The notes: generated from the sequence alone by a model not told the origin. 64,000 nt of DNA from Pedobacter sp. B4-66 (GCF_018492665.1 NZ_JAFVME010000008.1:1-64000); one strand, 5' to 3'; positions 25,859-37,000 are shown, numbered from the stretch's first letter. Numbers and translations: made by a program.

Positions 25859-26728
25859 TTATGGAATGATCTTCATGTTAACCTGGTAAAAACCAGGAGG
25901 TAGATTTCCCTTTTTGGCAGTCAGTTTAACGGTATAGGTTCCCGGGGCAGTAAATTTCACGAAGGCATGCTCATCTGTACTTGCTTTCGGACCATTGTCA
26001 CCAAAAGTCCATTCCCAACTGTCGCTATTCTTAGAGGTATTAAAAAAAACAACTTCTTCTCCGACCTTCCTGGTTGTAATCCATCCGTCCGGAATGAAAC
26101 TGGCAATTGGATTGGGATTAGCCTCAACTGTAATGATCTCTTCAAATACAGCAGAACGTTTATTTCCCTTCATTGCCCAGAGCTTAACAACATATTTCCC
26201 GGGTGTACCGCATACCATTTGCTCAGTACCCCGATCATAGGTAGAATTGACAGTTTTACCATTTATCTGCCATTCGAAAAAATCAGAATTAACTGATTCA
26301 TTAGTTAACACTACAGTAGTAGGTGGATAGGATTTATTGTCTTTAAAAACACTTGAAAATCTGGCTACAGGTTGTTCAGAACCTGTTACAATAACGATAT
26401 TTTTCTTAATGAAGGCCGATTTACCATGATAAGTTGCCGTAAGGCTCACTTCATAAGTCCCCGCATTAGAATAGCTTACTATGGGAGGTTGACTTGCTGT
26501 AGAAGTTACACCATTGCCAAAATTCCAGCGAAAGGAATCTGCTTTCGAAGTCAGATTATTGAAAGTGATTTTCGCAGGCGCATTCTGCACACCCAACCAA
26601 TTGAACGCCACTATAGGCGGTTGCGTATCTTCTACAATTACAGTAACTTTTTTTTTCTCGCAAGAAAATAAAAACAATATTAATAAAGGTAAGTACAGTT
26701 TATACCACTGCAATCTATTTCTTTTCAT
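25859..26728 (-). CDS. PKD-domain lipoprotein
   Basis: This is an exported lipoprotein of 289 residues with lipobox LFLFSCEKK; ATG 26728 gives the right signal length, while the frame also opens 16 codons earlier. Three PKD-type immunoglobulin-like domains follow. The first has PIVAFNWLG, FRWNFGNG and GTYEVSLTA. The second has PVARFSSVF, FFEWQINGK and GKYVVKLWA. The third has WEWTFGDNG and GTYTVKLTAKKG. PKD domains mediate protein or carbohydrate contact on cell surfaces; there is no catalytic domain. It is separated from the kinase gene by 82 bp. A surface-adhesion or glycan-binding role is inferred. Confidence 0.85.
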   Translation of the reverse strand: MKRNRLQWYKLYLPLLILFLFSCEKKKVTVIVEDTQPPIVAFNWLGVQNAPAKITFNNLTSKADSFRWNFGNGVTSTASQPPIVSYSNAGTYEVSLTATYHGKSAFIKKNIVIVTGSEQPVARFSSVFKDNKSYPPTTVVLTNESVNSDFFEWQINGKTVNSTYDRGTEQMVCGTPGKYVVKLWAMKGNKRSAVFEEIITVEANPNPIASFIPDGWITTRKVGEEVVFFNTSKNSDSWEWTFGDNGPKASTDEHAFVKFTAPGTYTVKLTAKKGNLPPGFYQVNMKIIP

Positions 26729-26930
26729 CAACTTCCTATTTTTATTGCAAGTAAGCAGGAATATAAATAAGGTCAAATAGCTGACGCTTAAATAGGGATC
26801 TAGGCATACTATTGAACCGAATTCTAACGATGAACACCACCTATCTATAGTTAAACTCAGTTTATCTACATCCAGGCACTATCTGTCTGCACCTCTGGCA
26901 GCATTAAACATTTTCTACAAGATTTAACTT

Positions 26931-27182
26931 ATGGAAAAATATCAAGTAAAGTTTTTTACAAGCATACTATTTATTGCACTTATAACTTTTGTTGGACAGA
27001 ATGACATTATAGGTAGAACAGAGGTGAGAGAATTTAGTAAAAGTCGCAGGTCAAAATTAATAGACATTAATTCTATTTATTTGATCGAATTAGAAAAACC
27101 CGAAGATACAACGGTAAACCTAATTAAGGATCAATCGGAATTCTTAAGGGGGGAAAGGAATTTAAGTATAGATTTTAGATAG
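26931..27182 (+). CDS. small exported hypothetical protein
   Basis: This 83-residue product has a hydrophobic N-terminal segment (FFTSILFIALITFVG) that would serve as signal or anchor, followed by a basic region (FSKSRRSKL) and an acidic tail. No family is recognised. It is 78 bp upstream of the LytS-type kinase on the same strand and could belong to its operon as an accessory or sensor peptide. Coding is plausible from length, position and composition but is not proven. Confidence 0.5.
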   Translation: MEKYQVKFFTSILFIALITFVGQNDIIGRTEVREFSKSRRSKLIDINSIYLIELEKPEDTTVNLIKDQSEFLRGERNLSIDFR

Positions 27183-27260
27183 CCGGATGCATTTTGTCGA
27201 TGAAATCAGGCGCTTTGTCCTCAAACTCAAATTAAACTAGGCAAGTCATTATATTTGTAT

Positions 27261-28370
27261 ATGAGATTAAACCTTAAAAGGATAAACCAATCTTTCCGGC
27301 TAGCAAATCACCTCATGTTTTGGTTGTTATGTATAGCTGTTCTTACCTTATTAAATCCTTATGGCAAGCCAGGTCAGGATTTCCAGATCGCCTTCAACTT
27401 AGCTCTTATACTTATACCTGTACATATTGTTTATTTCTGTATTAACGCTTACCTGATTATCCCAATATATCTTCGTAAGAAAAACTATCCTGCATTATTT
27501 ATTGCGCTTACAGGCTCAGTGCTGCTGATGACGTTCATTTACAGAATAGTAGAATTAATGTTTGTATTTCCATATTTATCAAATTCGCTACCCATTGCCT
27601 CAGCACATGTAGACCTTGCCGACTATGAATTTATGAATATGGAGAATATCATCTCCCCTGAACCGCTTATAAGCGCTTTTCAAAAAGTTAATTCAATAAT
27701 CTGGTTTGCAATCAGTTTGAATTTCATAAAAATGTGGCATGAAAAAAGACAAATCTCATTGCAGGCTGAACTTAATTCTATAAAAGCCCAAATACACCCG
27801 CATTTTCTATTTAACACCCTTAATAATCTGTATGCTTTAACTTTAAAACAATCTCCATCATCACCCGAAATTGTACTTGGATTATCTGAGGTGCTGCGTT
27901 ATTCACTTTATGAATGTAATACTACAGTAGTGAAGCTTTCAAGAGATATTGAAATACTAACAAGCTATATCAAATTGGAAAAGATAAGGTATCAGGACCG
28001 GCTAGATTTAGACCTAACAATTACGGGCGCCAGTCAGGGCTATTATGTGGCGCCGCTACTCATGTTACCTTTAGTTGAAAACGCATTCAAACACGGCACA
28101 GCTGAAACCATTGACAACCCCTGGATAAAAATAGACATTAACATTTGTGATAATAAACTGAAATTCAAAGTATCCAATAGTAGGCCAATTAACGAACCAG
28201 AAAATTTAGCACAAGACTTTGAAAAACCCGGTTTAGAAAATGTAAGAAAAAGGCTTGATTTGAATTTTAAAAATGCATACGAACTGATCATATATAATGA
28301 AGAAGAAATGTTCGTGGTTATACTTGAAATTCAACTCCTCAAAGAGGATGAAATAGATAATGTAATATAA
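27261..28370 (+). CDS. LytS-type sensor histidine kinase (His_kinase family)
   Basis: This is a 369-residue kinase starting at ATG 27261 (a TTG lies two codons earlier). Residues 15-100 hold three predicted transmembrane helices and about 140-160 a fourth. The cytoplasmic part begins with the LytS-family block AQIHPHFLFNTLNNLYAL (phosphoacceptor His181), followed by LRYSLYEC and the ATPase blocks PLVENAFKHG and PGLENVRKRL. It pairs with the LytTR regulator starting 10 bp downstream, forming a two-component operon. Systems of this type often control cell envelope or polysaccharide genes. It closely resembles the kinase encoded convergently at 29100. Confidence 0.92.
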   Translation: MRLNLKRINQSFRLANHLMFWLLCIAVLTLLNPYGKPGQDFQIAFNLALILIPVHIVYFCINAYLIIPIYLRKKNYPALFIALTGSVLLMTFIYRIVELMFVFPYLSNSLPIASAHVDLADYEFMNMENIISPEPLISAFQKVNSIIWFAISLNFIKMWHEKRQISLQAELNSIKAQIHPHFLFNTLNNLYALTLKQSPSSPEIVLGLSEVLRYSLYECNTTVVKLSRDIEILTSYIKLEKIRYQDRLDLDLTITGASQGYYVAPLLMLPLVENAFKHGTAETIDNPWIKIDINICDNKLKFKVSNSRPINEPENLAQDFEKPGLENVRKRLDLNFKNAYELIIYNEEEMFVVILEIQLLKEDEIDNVI

Positions 28371-28380
28371 AAAAAACGAT

Positions 28381-29103
28381 ATGAAAATTAAGGCGCTTAT
28401 TGTGGATGATGAACCTTATGCGATAGAGGTGATTGAGAAGTATGTACAGAATTTTCCTGAAATTGAAATCATTGCGAAATGCAACAATGCAATACAAGCA
28501 TTTCAAATATTGCAACAAGGGAAAGTCGATCTTATTTTCCTGGATGTTAAGATGCCTGGTTTGTTGGGAACAGATTTAATCAGAAGCTTGAAAAATCCAC
28601 CCAAAGTTATTTTCACGACTGCTTATCAAGATTATGCCTTAGATGGTTTTGATTTAAATGCAGTGGACTACCTTTTAAAACCAATTCCGTTTGACCGTTT
28701 TTTAAAGGCGATGGACAAAATATTCGAATCCTATAAAGTGAATAGTAACAAAATAAGTATCGCTCAGCAACCGGCTGAACAGAAAAGCGATGTCTTTTTA
28801 TATCTTAGGGTGGAAAGAAAAATGGTGAAAGTAAATGTGGAAGACATTTACTGGGTTGAAAGCCTAAAAGATTATATCAAAGTTGTACTTAAAGATAAAG
28901 TTTTAATTAGCAAACAAAAGATCAGCTTACTTGAAGAGCTATTACCTGAAGACAAGTTCGTCAGAATTCACCGGTCATTTATTGTAGCAATGAACAAAAT
29001 AGAGAGCTACCATTCCTACTCCATAGATGTTTTAGGGAAAGAGCTACCAATAGGACGCAACTATAAGGCAGAATGTCAAAAAAGACTTCGGGTAATGTCC
29101 TAA
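28381..29103 (+). CDS. LytTR-family response regulator
   Basis: The 240-residue protein has an N-terminal receiver domain with the acidic pocket VDDEP (9-11), phosphoacceptor Asp55 in LIFLDVKMPG, Thr in FTTAYQDYA and Lys in DYLLKPIPF. The C-terminal LytTR DNA-binding domain (about 137-238) includes IYWVESLKDYIKVVL, KISLLEELLPEDKFVRIHRS and ELPIGRNYKAECQKRL. It binds direct repeats upstream of target genes. It follows the LytS kinase by 10 bp, and its last 4 bp overlap the 3' end of the convergent TPR-LytS kinase. It is the only response regulator nearby, so both kinases may feed it. Confidence 0.95.
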   Translation: MKIKALIVDDEPYAIEVIEKYVQNFPEIEIIAKCNNAIQAFQILQQGKVDLIFLDVKMPGLLGTDLIRSLKNPPKVIFTTAYQDYALDGFDLNAVDYLLKPIPFDRFLKAMDKIFESYKVNSNKISIAQQPAEQKSDVFLYLRVERKMVKVNVEDIYWVESLKDYIKVVLKDKVLISKQKISLLEELLPEDKFVRIHRSFIVAMNKIESYHSYSIDVLGKELPIGRNYKAECQKRLRVMS

Positions 29104-30989
29104 GTGGAATATTGAACTTGTCTTCTTTTTACTTCGAGTTCCAGAGAAACTAAAAAGATATCCTCTGAGTCGGTAATTTTAAATTTGTGCCGTTTAGGAT
29201 AGATGATATCCAGCCTCTTCTTTATATTCCTTAAACCGATATTGCCATATCTCGACTTAGAGGTAATCGCGTTGATCTCTTCAGGCTTGTTGTTAGATAT
29301 TTTAAAATAAAATCTATTTCCAACTACTTTTGCATGTATATTAATCCAGGCGTCCATCTCCAGTTTATTCGCTCCATGCTTATAAGCATTCTCAACTAAT
29401 GGCAATAATAAAAGAGGGGCGATAGTATAAGCCTGTAAATCGTTTTCAATATAGATATTGACTTCAAGTTCTTTTTTACACCTTATTTTCTCTAATGCAA
29501 TGTATTCTGAGATAATATCCATTTCCTTTTTCAGGCTAGCATTTACAGTATTGCATTCATATAAAATATATCGAAGTATATTGGCCAATCCCAAAACCAC
29601 ACCAGGAGCTTCATCTGATTTATTCATACTTAAGGCATATAGATTATTGAGGGTGTTAAATAAAAAATGAGGGTGTATTTGCGCCTTAAGCAAACTCAAT
29701 TCAATGGATTGATTTTTATTCCTATAGATCAGATATCCAATAAAAGAGGTCAATAAGAGCAGTACGATTGCAGAGAAACCAAAAATGATATATCGATCCT
29801 TTTTGTGGAGTTCATAGTCCTTGGTACTGAGTAATAATTTTTGGTCAGATATCGCTTTCTCTTTTAGGGTAGTTTGGTATTTAACATCAGTTTCATGAAT
29901 AGCTTTATTCATTGAGATTTTATTCAGCGAATCACTAAATAAAGTGAATTTCTTGAGATAACTCAGAGCAGCTAAATTGTCTCCGATGCCTTCATAAATC
30001 TTAGAACCAAGCTGTAAGCTTTCCTTTATATCATTGGCATCCATTTTAAGTAATACCATTTTAATATTTCTGTCAAAATAATATCTGGCCTCTTTATAAT
30101 TTTGTAGAGCACAATGAGTCTCTGCCATGGCCATCTCAACATGTAACATCAGATCTACTTTCTTCAGATTATCTTTAATAAAATTGTAATAGTGCGGTAT
30201 TTTGTTCAACTCAGAAAGAGAAGGTTCCGGCTTCTTTTGACGGTGATAAACATGACTTCGATATAAATGTATTAATGCAGTTTGAAAAGGTTCTTTAACT
30301 TTATCAATATTATGCTCTACTTCCTCAAGATGTTTCAATGCCAACTCATACTGATCACTTAGCACTTCCATTAAAATGATGTTTAAACGACCTTTTAAAA
30401 ATTCACTATTATTCTCCCCCTTAAATAATCCATAGGCTTTAGTTGAATAGAAAAGAGATTTTTTACCATCGCGAAGCTGAAAAAATATATCAGAAAGGAA
30501 GAAATAATATTTCCCCTGTATGCGTTTATTGTTGAGCGTTTCTGAAGCTTTAAGTGCTTTTGTTATGTTTTCAGCTGCTTTGCTCCACTCTCCGACCTTA
30601 CTTTGGGTAAAAGCAATGGCATAATATGAATCCGCAATATTAAGTTGATCATTGAGTTTTAAACTCAGATCAAGTGTTTCCCTGGCTATTTTTGCGGATT
30701 CAACATAATTTGCTTTCCTGAGCTCTAAATCAAATTGAAGTTGAAGATAGATTAAATAATTTCGTTCTCTGGAATCTCCGGGGAACAGTATTGCCATTTT
30801 CTTTAACTCTGCTATCGAACCCGTAGCCGAATCGAGTACATTTCTTTGTAACTGACGCTTACAGGTATTTACCTTTGCTTTAAAACTACTTGAATCAATT
30901 TGTAGAATGGACGAAGCGAGTGATACTTTCCCCTGGCAGGTGATAAATAAAAAAAAGAGGATTAAACGAATAATTCCTTTTGAAGCCAT
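29100..30989 (-). CDS. TPR-repeat LytS-type histidine kinase
   Basis: This is a 629-residue protein. A signal peptide (about 1-25) exports an N-terminal region of TPR-like helical repeats (about 50-380, for example SYYAIAFTQSKVGEWSKAAE). A single transmembrane helix (about 400-422, IIFGFSAIVLLLLTSFIGYL) is followed by the LytS kinase core. Its phosphoacceptor block is AQIHPHFLFNTLNNLYAL (His441); ATPase blocks are PLVENAYKHG and GLRNIKKRLD. The TPR domain is the probable periplasmic sensor. It has no regulator of its own and overlaps the LytTR gene by 4 bp convergently. Its kinase half is clearly paralogous to the kinase at 27261. Confidence 0.92.
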   Translation of the reverse strand: MASKGIIRLILFFLFITCQGKVSLASSILQIDSSSFKAKVNTCKRQLQRNVLDSATGSIAELKKMAILFPGDSRERNYLIYLQLQFDLELRKANYVESAKIARETLDLSLKLNDQLNIADSYYAIAFTQSKVGEWSKAAENITKALKASETLNNKRIQGKYYFFLSDIFFQLRDGKKSLFYSTKAYGLFKGENNSEFLKGRLNIILMEVLSDQYELALKHLEEVEHNIDKVKEPFQTALIHLYRSHVYHRQKKPEPSLSELNKIPHYYNFIKDNLKKVDLMLHVEMAMAETHCALQNYKEARYYFDRNIKMVLLKMDANDIKESLQLGSKIYEGIGDNLAALSYLKKFTLFSDSLNKISMNKAIHETDVKYQTTLKEKAISDQKLLLSTKDYELHKKDRYIIFGFSAIVLLLLTSFIGYLIYRNKNQSIELSLLKAQIHPHFLFNTLNNLYALSMNKSDEAPGVVLGLANILRYILYECNTVNASLKKEMDIISEYIALEKIRCKKELEVNIYIENDLQAYTIAPLLLLPLVENAYKHGANKLEMDAWINIHAKVVGNRFYFKISNNKPEEINAITSKSRYGNIGLRNIKKRLDIIYPKRHKFKITDSEDIFLVSLELEVKRRQVQYST

Positions 30990-31271
30990 CTTGAGAACCG
31001 ATTAATAAGAATAAATGAAATGAGACCCGATCTGGCATCACATTTTTCTTAGCTAAGATACATCCGAACATCTGAAAGTCAGTACTATTACCTATTTTAT
31101 TAGACGGAAGATGCATTATCGTCGACAAACAACAAAAATTTATGAAGTTTACACCACTAAGTGGTTGTACCTATGCTTATCTACCTAAAAGCCAGCTTCC
31201 TGTATAAGTTACATCACTTACACTCCCCTTTCTCCTTTACTTTGCTTCCCTTATTCTAATAGTATTTAATC

Positions 31272-32627
31272 ATGAAACTCAGATTCATTACCCTCTGCAT
31301 TTTGCTACTAGCCTGTCTGCTGGCAGGGAGCCTTACAGGTTGCAAAAAAAACAATAACAATCGTGACCCCGAAGATCCAAAGCCAAAGCCAATGCCTGAA
31401 CTTGAAGTCTTTGAAAAAGGTACACCGATCGGAAATCCCATAACAAAAACAATAGGCCCTGAAGGTGGCGTTATATCCATACCTAAAGGCAATATTTCGG
31501 TCACTATTCCCCCGGCAGCCATCCAAAAAGCAATGCAATTTTCTATTCAGGCAGTCAGGAGTACATTACCACAGAGCGGAGATACTGTTACGTATAAATT
31601 GACGCCTGAAAATGTATCATTTGCCAAGCCAGTCACCATCAAGTTCAACTATACCAGTAAACAGATAGAAGGTTCCAGTCCCGAGCTGCTCAATGTTGCT
31701 TATCAGGATAGCGCCGGGCATTGGTTCGGAAAAGTGGCTACGGAATTAGATAGTGTTCGTCAAACGCTTACTGTTACCACCAAACACTTCAGTACCTGGG
31801 GTACCTACCGCATTTTTGAACTGCTATGCTCCGAAACCAATGTATCTGAAGGTGAAAAAGCTAACTTTTACATCAGCGCTGTGAACTATGAAGATGAAAT
31901 TCCTGAACCTGGAGGAGATCCGGATGATCTGTTGGCACCGGTTACAAAACCTCAACCATACAACATTAAAAAAAATGTTTCCGGATGGAAAGTACATGGG
32001 TTAGGAACACTGAATGTGGACGCCCAAAAAAATGAGGCACGTTATACTGCTCCAGCCAGCATTAAAAAAAATAGCACTGCTACTGCCGAAGTAACTTTAT
32101 CTAATTTATTCCAGAAAAAGGATCCTACAAGACCAGGCAGAAGTGGAAAAATGATCATCCTCTGTCCTGTTAATTTAATAAAAGTTAAGTTTGATTTTTA
32201 TGTAGATGGGAAAAAGGTTCAGCTGGATGATGTTAGCATTTCTTCGAACGGCAACAATATTGTGATCGTTGGACATAATGGAGAAAACGAACTTCAGGCT
32301 ACGTTAAACGGAAATGTATCAGGATTTTACCCATATTCCTTTCCATCAGGAGGTATTCCTCCAAGAAAAGCAGTTATCTATTATGGTCCCGATGTAGATA
32401 AAAAAAGATATCTATGTGGCGCGCTCAGTTGTGTAGATGCCGGGCCACCAAAACAGCTACTATCACCAGGAAAAGTTTTCATTAGCAAATGGCCTGCTGT
32501 AGGCAAACTTGTGGAGGGTGATTTAGAAGCTACCTTATATCGATATGCAGCGAATCAGCAAATTCCTTGTAAACATATTGAAACGATCAATGTAAAAGCA
32601 TTTTTTGCAGTTAAGCGACATCATTAG
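31272..32627 (+). CDS. ZU5-like domain lipoprotein
   Basis: This 451-residue protein has a lipobox LTGCKKN after a 24-residue signal and a Pro-rich linker (DPEDPKPKPMPE). Residues 50-165 resemble a ZU5-type module: IGPEGGVISIPKGNISVTIP, then TYKLTPENVSFAKPVTIKFN and HFSTWGTYRI. The C-terminal half is beta-rich and unassigned. In Bacteroidota such lipoproteins are surface proteins of unknown role. It is divergent from the TPR-LytS kinase (282-bp gap), which might control it. The gene ends at a strong bidirectional terminator. The ZU5 match is from pattern only. Confidence 0.75.
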   Translation: MKLRFITLCILLLACLLAGSLTGCKKNNNNRDPEDPKPKPMPELEVFEKGTPIGNPITKTIGPEGGVISIPKGNISVTIPPAAIQKAMQFSIQAVRSTLPQSGDTVTYKLTPENVSFAKPVTIKFNYTSKQIEGSSPELLNVAYQDSAGHWFGKVATELDSVRQTLTVTTKHFSTWGTYRIFELLCSETNVSEGEKANFYISAVNYEDEIPEPGGDPDDLLAPVTKPQPYNIKKNVSGWKVHGLGTLNVDAQKNEARYTAPASIKKNSTATAEVTLSNLFQKKDPTRPGRSGKMIILCPVNLIKVKFDFYVDGKKVQLDDVSISSNGNNIVIVGHNGENELQATLNGNVSGFYPYSFPSGGIPPRKAVIYYGPDVDKKRYLCGALSCVDAGPPKQLLSPGKVFISKWPAVGKLVEGDLEATLYRYAANQQIPCKHIETINVKAFFAVKRHH

Positions 32628-32657
32628 GTAGCTGCGCCGATACGGAAATAGTTCAAA

Positions 32658-32697
32658 AGCAATGCCTGTTTTAACTTATGTCAAAACAGGCATTGCT
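32658..32697. terminator. strong bidirectional terminator hairpin
   Basis: Perfect 15-bp arms AGCAATGCCTGTTTT (32658-32672) and AAAACAGGCATTGCT (32683-32697) enclose a 10-nt loop. It sits between convergent genes ending at 32627 and 32731. Confidence 0.85.
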
Positions 32698-32730
32698 ATA
32701 TCTAGGGAAATCTCTAAGCTATTGTGCCTT

Positions 32731-34005
32731 TTACTTTTTTAAATCTGTAAATACAGCCGCTTTGTCTTTATTCGTTTTTTTAAGACTAAAAGCGTCAAAA
32801 ACCTCTCCGGAAGCCTTGTATGCTGTATAAATCAGTTTATCACCGTCAACCGATATGATTTGGAACAGTTGCGTGTTTTCTGCAAATACATCCATCCACC
32901 TTGGGCTCACATCTATTTTGTACATTTTTGGTCCGGCCACTGAAACCACATACATAGGGCCGCCAACCTTTCCTGATACACCAGTAGGCAAATTCTGCCC
33001 ACGACTATAAGTATGGTCGTGCCCTTGCATCAATAGGTCTACATGATATTTATCAAACAAGGGCTTAAACAAATCTCTGAATTCCTTATTGTCTCTGCCT
33101 TTTGCTGTTGAGTAGATCGGGTGATGATAAGTGATCATGGTCCATTGCTTGGGATTGTTCTTTAATACCCCTTCCAACCATTCTGCCTGAATTTTCATGG
33201 AGTTGGAATCAAGTACAATCATCTGAGAGTTCAATGAAATGAGACGAACATTGGCATAATCGATGTAGTATACAGATTCTTCCAAACCTTTAGGGCCGTT
33301 CTCTGGCAAAGTATACTGAGACCGCCAATGGGGATCAAGTGTTAAAGTCTTTTGTTCATCTCTGAAGTATTCATGATTTCCAGATGAAGGAATACTCGGA
33401 ATCATTCCATTAATGAACCCAGCGCCAAAATGCCATTCTCCCCATTCATTGTCATTGTTAGAGCGATTGATCAGGTCGCCAGCATGAACAATAAATCGCG
33501 CATCGCCATGAGTAGCAAAGGCCTTTCTGATTACCCTTGACCATTTTGACTTGATGTCATTCTGAGCATCACCCAAATAAATGAATGAAAAAGGTTTCAC
33601 CTTGGCAGGTGCAGTACGGAACTGAAACCATTCGCTCCAGTTCTTTCCATCCCCTACACGGTAGGTATAAACCTGATCAGGTATTAAGCCCGTCATGGTG
33701 GCACTATGATAATTCGCCTTTTCATATTCGGCTCCCTGCAGGGAAGTGGTAAGGGCAACAAATTCTCCAAAATTGTCTTTTTCAAGGTCAGGTGAGCTGT
33801 CTTCCATCAATACCTGCGCATAACTTTTATGTACAGTAGTGTCGGTGCGCCAGGTAACCGACTGTGTGGTTGTAGGATCTGCCGACCAGGTCAGAATAAT
33901 CCGATCGGGGAAAGCTGAAGCCCTGAAAGATTGCCCTTTAGCTAGTTGAAAGCCTAAAAGAACTATAATGATTGTGATAATTTCTCTGGTAATGTTCTTC
34001 ATCAT
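32731..34005 (-). CDS. purple-acid-phosphatase-type metallophosphoesterase
   Basis: This 424-residue exported enzyme has a signal ending near LAKGQ. It has an N-terminal fibronectin-III-like purple acid phosphatase domain (ILTWSADPTTTQSVTWRTD, TYRVGDG). The catalytic domain carries the metal-ligand series YLGDAQND, VHAGDLINR, SSGNHEYF, ITYHHPIYS and MQGHDHTYSRG. These enzymes release phosphate from organic phosphomonoesters outside the cytoplasm. The gene overlaps the receptor gene by one base (TAATG), so they are translationally coupled. With the PiT transporter nearby this supports a phosphate-scavenging role. Confidence 0.92.
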   Translation of the reverse strand: MMKNITREIITIIIVLLGFQLAKGQSFRASAFPDRIILTWSADPTTTQSVTWRTDTTVHKSYAQVLMEDSSPDLEKDNFGEFVALTTSLQGAEYEKANYHSATMTGLIPDQVYTYRVGDGKNWSEWFQFRTAPAKVKPFSFIYLGDAQNDIKSKWSRVIRKAFATHGDARFIVHAGDLINRSNNDNEWGEWHFGAGFINGMIPSIPSSGNHEYFRDEQKTLTLDPHWRSQYTLPENGPKGLEESVYYIDYANVRLISLNSQMIVLDSNSMKIQAEWLEGVLKNNPKQWTMITYHHPIYSTAKGRDNKEFRDLFKPLFDKYHVDLLMQGHDHTYSRGQNLPTGVSGKVGGPMYVVSVAGPKMYKIDVSPRWMDVFAENTQLFQIISVDGDKLIYTAYKASGEVFDAFSLKKTNKDKAAVFTDLKK

Positions 34006-37000
34006 TAAAAAGGATTGTATTTAAAGCCTGCATTGGCCCATGTAGAAAAGTATTTATGATCATTTGGTCTTCCGTCACCATAATCCAGGATAGTTTGGGC
34101 ATTATTGATGTTACTAATCCCCATAAAAACGGTAAACTTCTTATTAATGCGCTGTGAAGCTGAGAAGTCGAGCTGCATTCTGCCTTTTTCCATCAGGTCA
34201 TTCGCTTGTTCCTCTGCAAGCTCACTGATAAAAGTATCATAGAAATTCAGCGAGATACGGCCGGAGAAGCCATACTTCTCATAAGACAATGATGCGTTAC
34301 CTACCTTAGGACGCATCGATGGCAAACGTACAGTGCGCTCACTCACAATACCCGGTACCTTAAACTTCGACTGGATTTGGGTAAAGTTTCCATAGATACC
34401 CAGACCATTCAAAAATCCAGGCAAGAAAGTTAGCTGCTGCTGCCAGGCAATTTCATAACCATAAACATGCGCGTTTGCACCGTTTACAGTCTGAGTTACC
34501 TGATACTTATCAAACTGACCACCTTGTTGAGTATAAATACTTTCATAAATGTAATTTTCTATATTCTTATAAAAGATCCCTCCGGATAATAAACCGAGTG
34601 ATTTCAGGTAGTGTTCAAACAAGAAGTCAACATTGGTGGAAGTAGCCTGATCCAAATCAGGATTTCCCATTTTCATTCGCTTTCTTCGTGGCTCTACTTC
34701 CTGCCATGGTACCAGGTCATAATAACCGGGACGGGAAAGTGATCTCGTAACTGCTGCCCTTACATTGGTACGCTGATCTATCGCATACTTTAGGTTCAGA
34801 CTAGGAAAGAAGCCATCAAATGCCGACTTGGTATTCACTTTATTGGTGCTTACATATTTACCCTGATTGTCAAACGACACAATGTTACCTCGGTAATCAA
34901 ACCCTGTGCGTTCATACCTCAGCCCGGTAATGATGTCGAGCTTATCTAACGTCAATTTACCCATTACATAGCCTGCTCCCATAGTTTCCTTACCACTATA
35001 AGAATCGGGATCGGTATTCTGTCTGATATAGGTTTCGTCACTTTCAAAAAGTGACAGGTTTTTCTGATAATAGTCTTCCATCAGGTAACCATTGGCAATA
35101 GCCCCTGAAAGGTTGTACTTGCCATTGAAATAATCCTTCCTGGAATAATCAGACAGAAAGTTATCCATTGACACTTTCCCCGTCTTCAGCATGTACTGGA
35201 AATAATCTCTGGTATGGTCATCTTCCTTATATCTGTAACGCCCTCCAAACTTAAACATCAGTTTGTTTTTTTGGCTGAGGTTAAAAGTCCGCTGCACATT
35301 AAACGATCCTTGACCATCCTTGTCATGAGCAATCTGGTGCCTGTTCACATATGAAGAAGTGGTATAATTGGCAGCATTGTTTACATCGCCATTGGTAAAG
35401 TTAAATTGTGGAGCACGCGGATCACTGATGTCGATGCCGGCATTTAAACCACCATAAGTAAAATATCCGTCGTAGTAGATTGGCTGATCATATAAGCCAC
35501 TTGCATAAGTGAGGTCTAAATCCAGTTTCCAGTTATTGATATTGGCTTTAGTACCAACTGAAAAGCTCAGCAGATCTCTATGATAGTCTCTAGGAGAACC
35601 GCTTGCGCCTATACTAATACCTGTAGCAGTATTTTCATCTGTGTACTCACCAATGTTATAGCTTTTTGTTCCTCTTGTTTGTAGTTCATAAAACTTGTTA
35701 TACGAAGTTCTTGCATAAATCTGGATCTTCTCAGTGGGGAAATAGCTCAATTCAGCTTGCAGTCCAAGGTTCTCACGATGCAGGTCTGATCCTTCCAATT
35801 CAAGGTTAGATAGCTTCATTTTCTCTACCCCTGCAATCTCGTACATATCATAATCTTTCTGAACTCTGTCTTCCCCTCTATAAGTATTGCTATAGTTTAC
35901 ACCAACCAGGTAAGCCCATTTGTTATCTCTACGGCCAAAATCAAATGACCCATCAAAGTTTTGCTTGCCTAATAGAAAATTGTTACCAAAAGAACCCTTA
36001 ACCTGCATTTGCTGTGTACCCGATTTTGGTGTTTTAGAAATGATGTTAACCGAACCTGAAGTTCCATCAGCATCCATATCGGGAGTTAGCGTTTTGTTAA
36101 CTTCTATGGCTTCAACAGTCGACGAGAGAATACCGTTCAGGTCAATATCTCTGGAGTTGGTTTGTGTAGAGGGTAGTCTGTTTCCGTTTAGGGTGATAGA
36201 TCCCATACTCTGATCCAATCCCCTGATGATGATGTTTCTTGGCAAACCATAGCTATAGTCCATCGCAATACCCGGTACACGCTGCATAGCTTCGCCAACA
36301 GTAGCATCAGGGAAACGCTCGATCTGCTCCTGAGAAAGTACATATTTAATGTTATCTGCATTGCGCATATTACTCAAGGCAATGGCTTCCCCTCTCCTGA
36401 TCCCGGTTACTGAAATGCCTTTCATGTCGTTGCTCTGGCTCTCCAGTTTCAGTTCTAATTTTGCAGTTTCACCATCTTGGATATCCACTGTAAACGATGT
36501 GGCTACGTACCCAATATAGTTTACCAGAAGCGTTGCTTTTCCTGGTTTTAAGTTGTTGATTACAAAATAGCCATTGGCATCCGTAACATATTTCTGGTTG
36601 GTTTCTTTCAAAATTACGGTTGCATAAGGCAAAGTCTGGTTACTTACTTTATCCTTTACATAGCCGACCGCCGCACCTGGCTTTGCTGCACGTACCTGCA
36701 ATTCTGCTTTTTTAAGTACCACCATTGTTCCGTCTTCAATAAGTCGCAGGTTGTTTTTTTGCAATAAAGGAATCAATATTGTCCTTGCTGTTTTGGTCTC
36801 ATCGTGAACAGTTACTTTTGTCTCTACAGTTTCCTTGTTGGTATACACAAAACTGACCCCTGTTTTCTTTTCAATTTCTTTAAGCAGGTCTGCGAAAGCC
36901 ACATTACGCATATTGATACTAATACGTTTATCCAGTCCGCTTTGACCACGTACTGCAGATGCCGCTACCAACTGAATGGAGATCAATGAGATGACACTAA

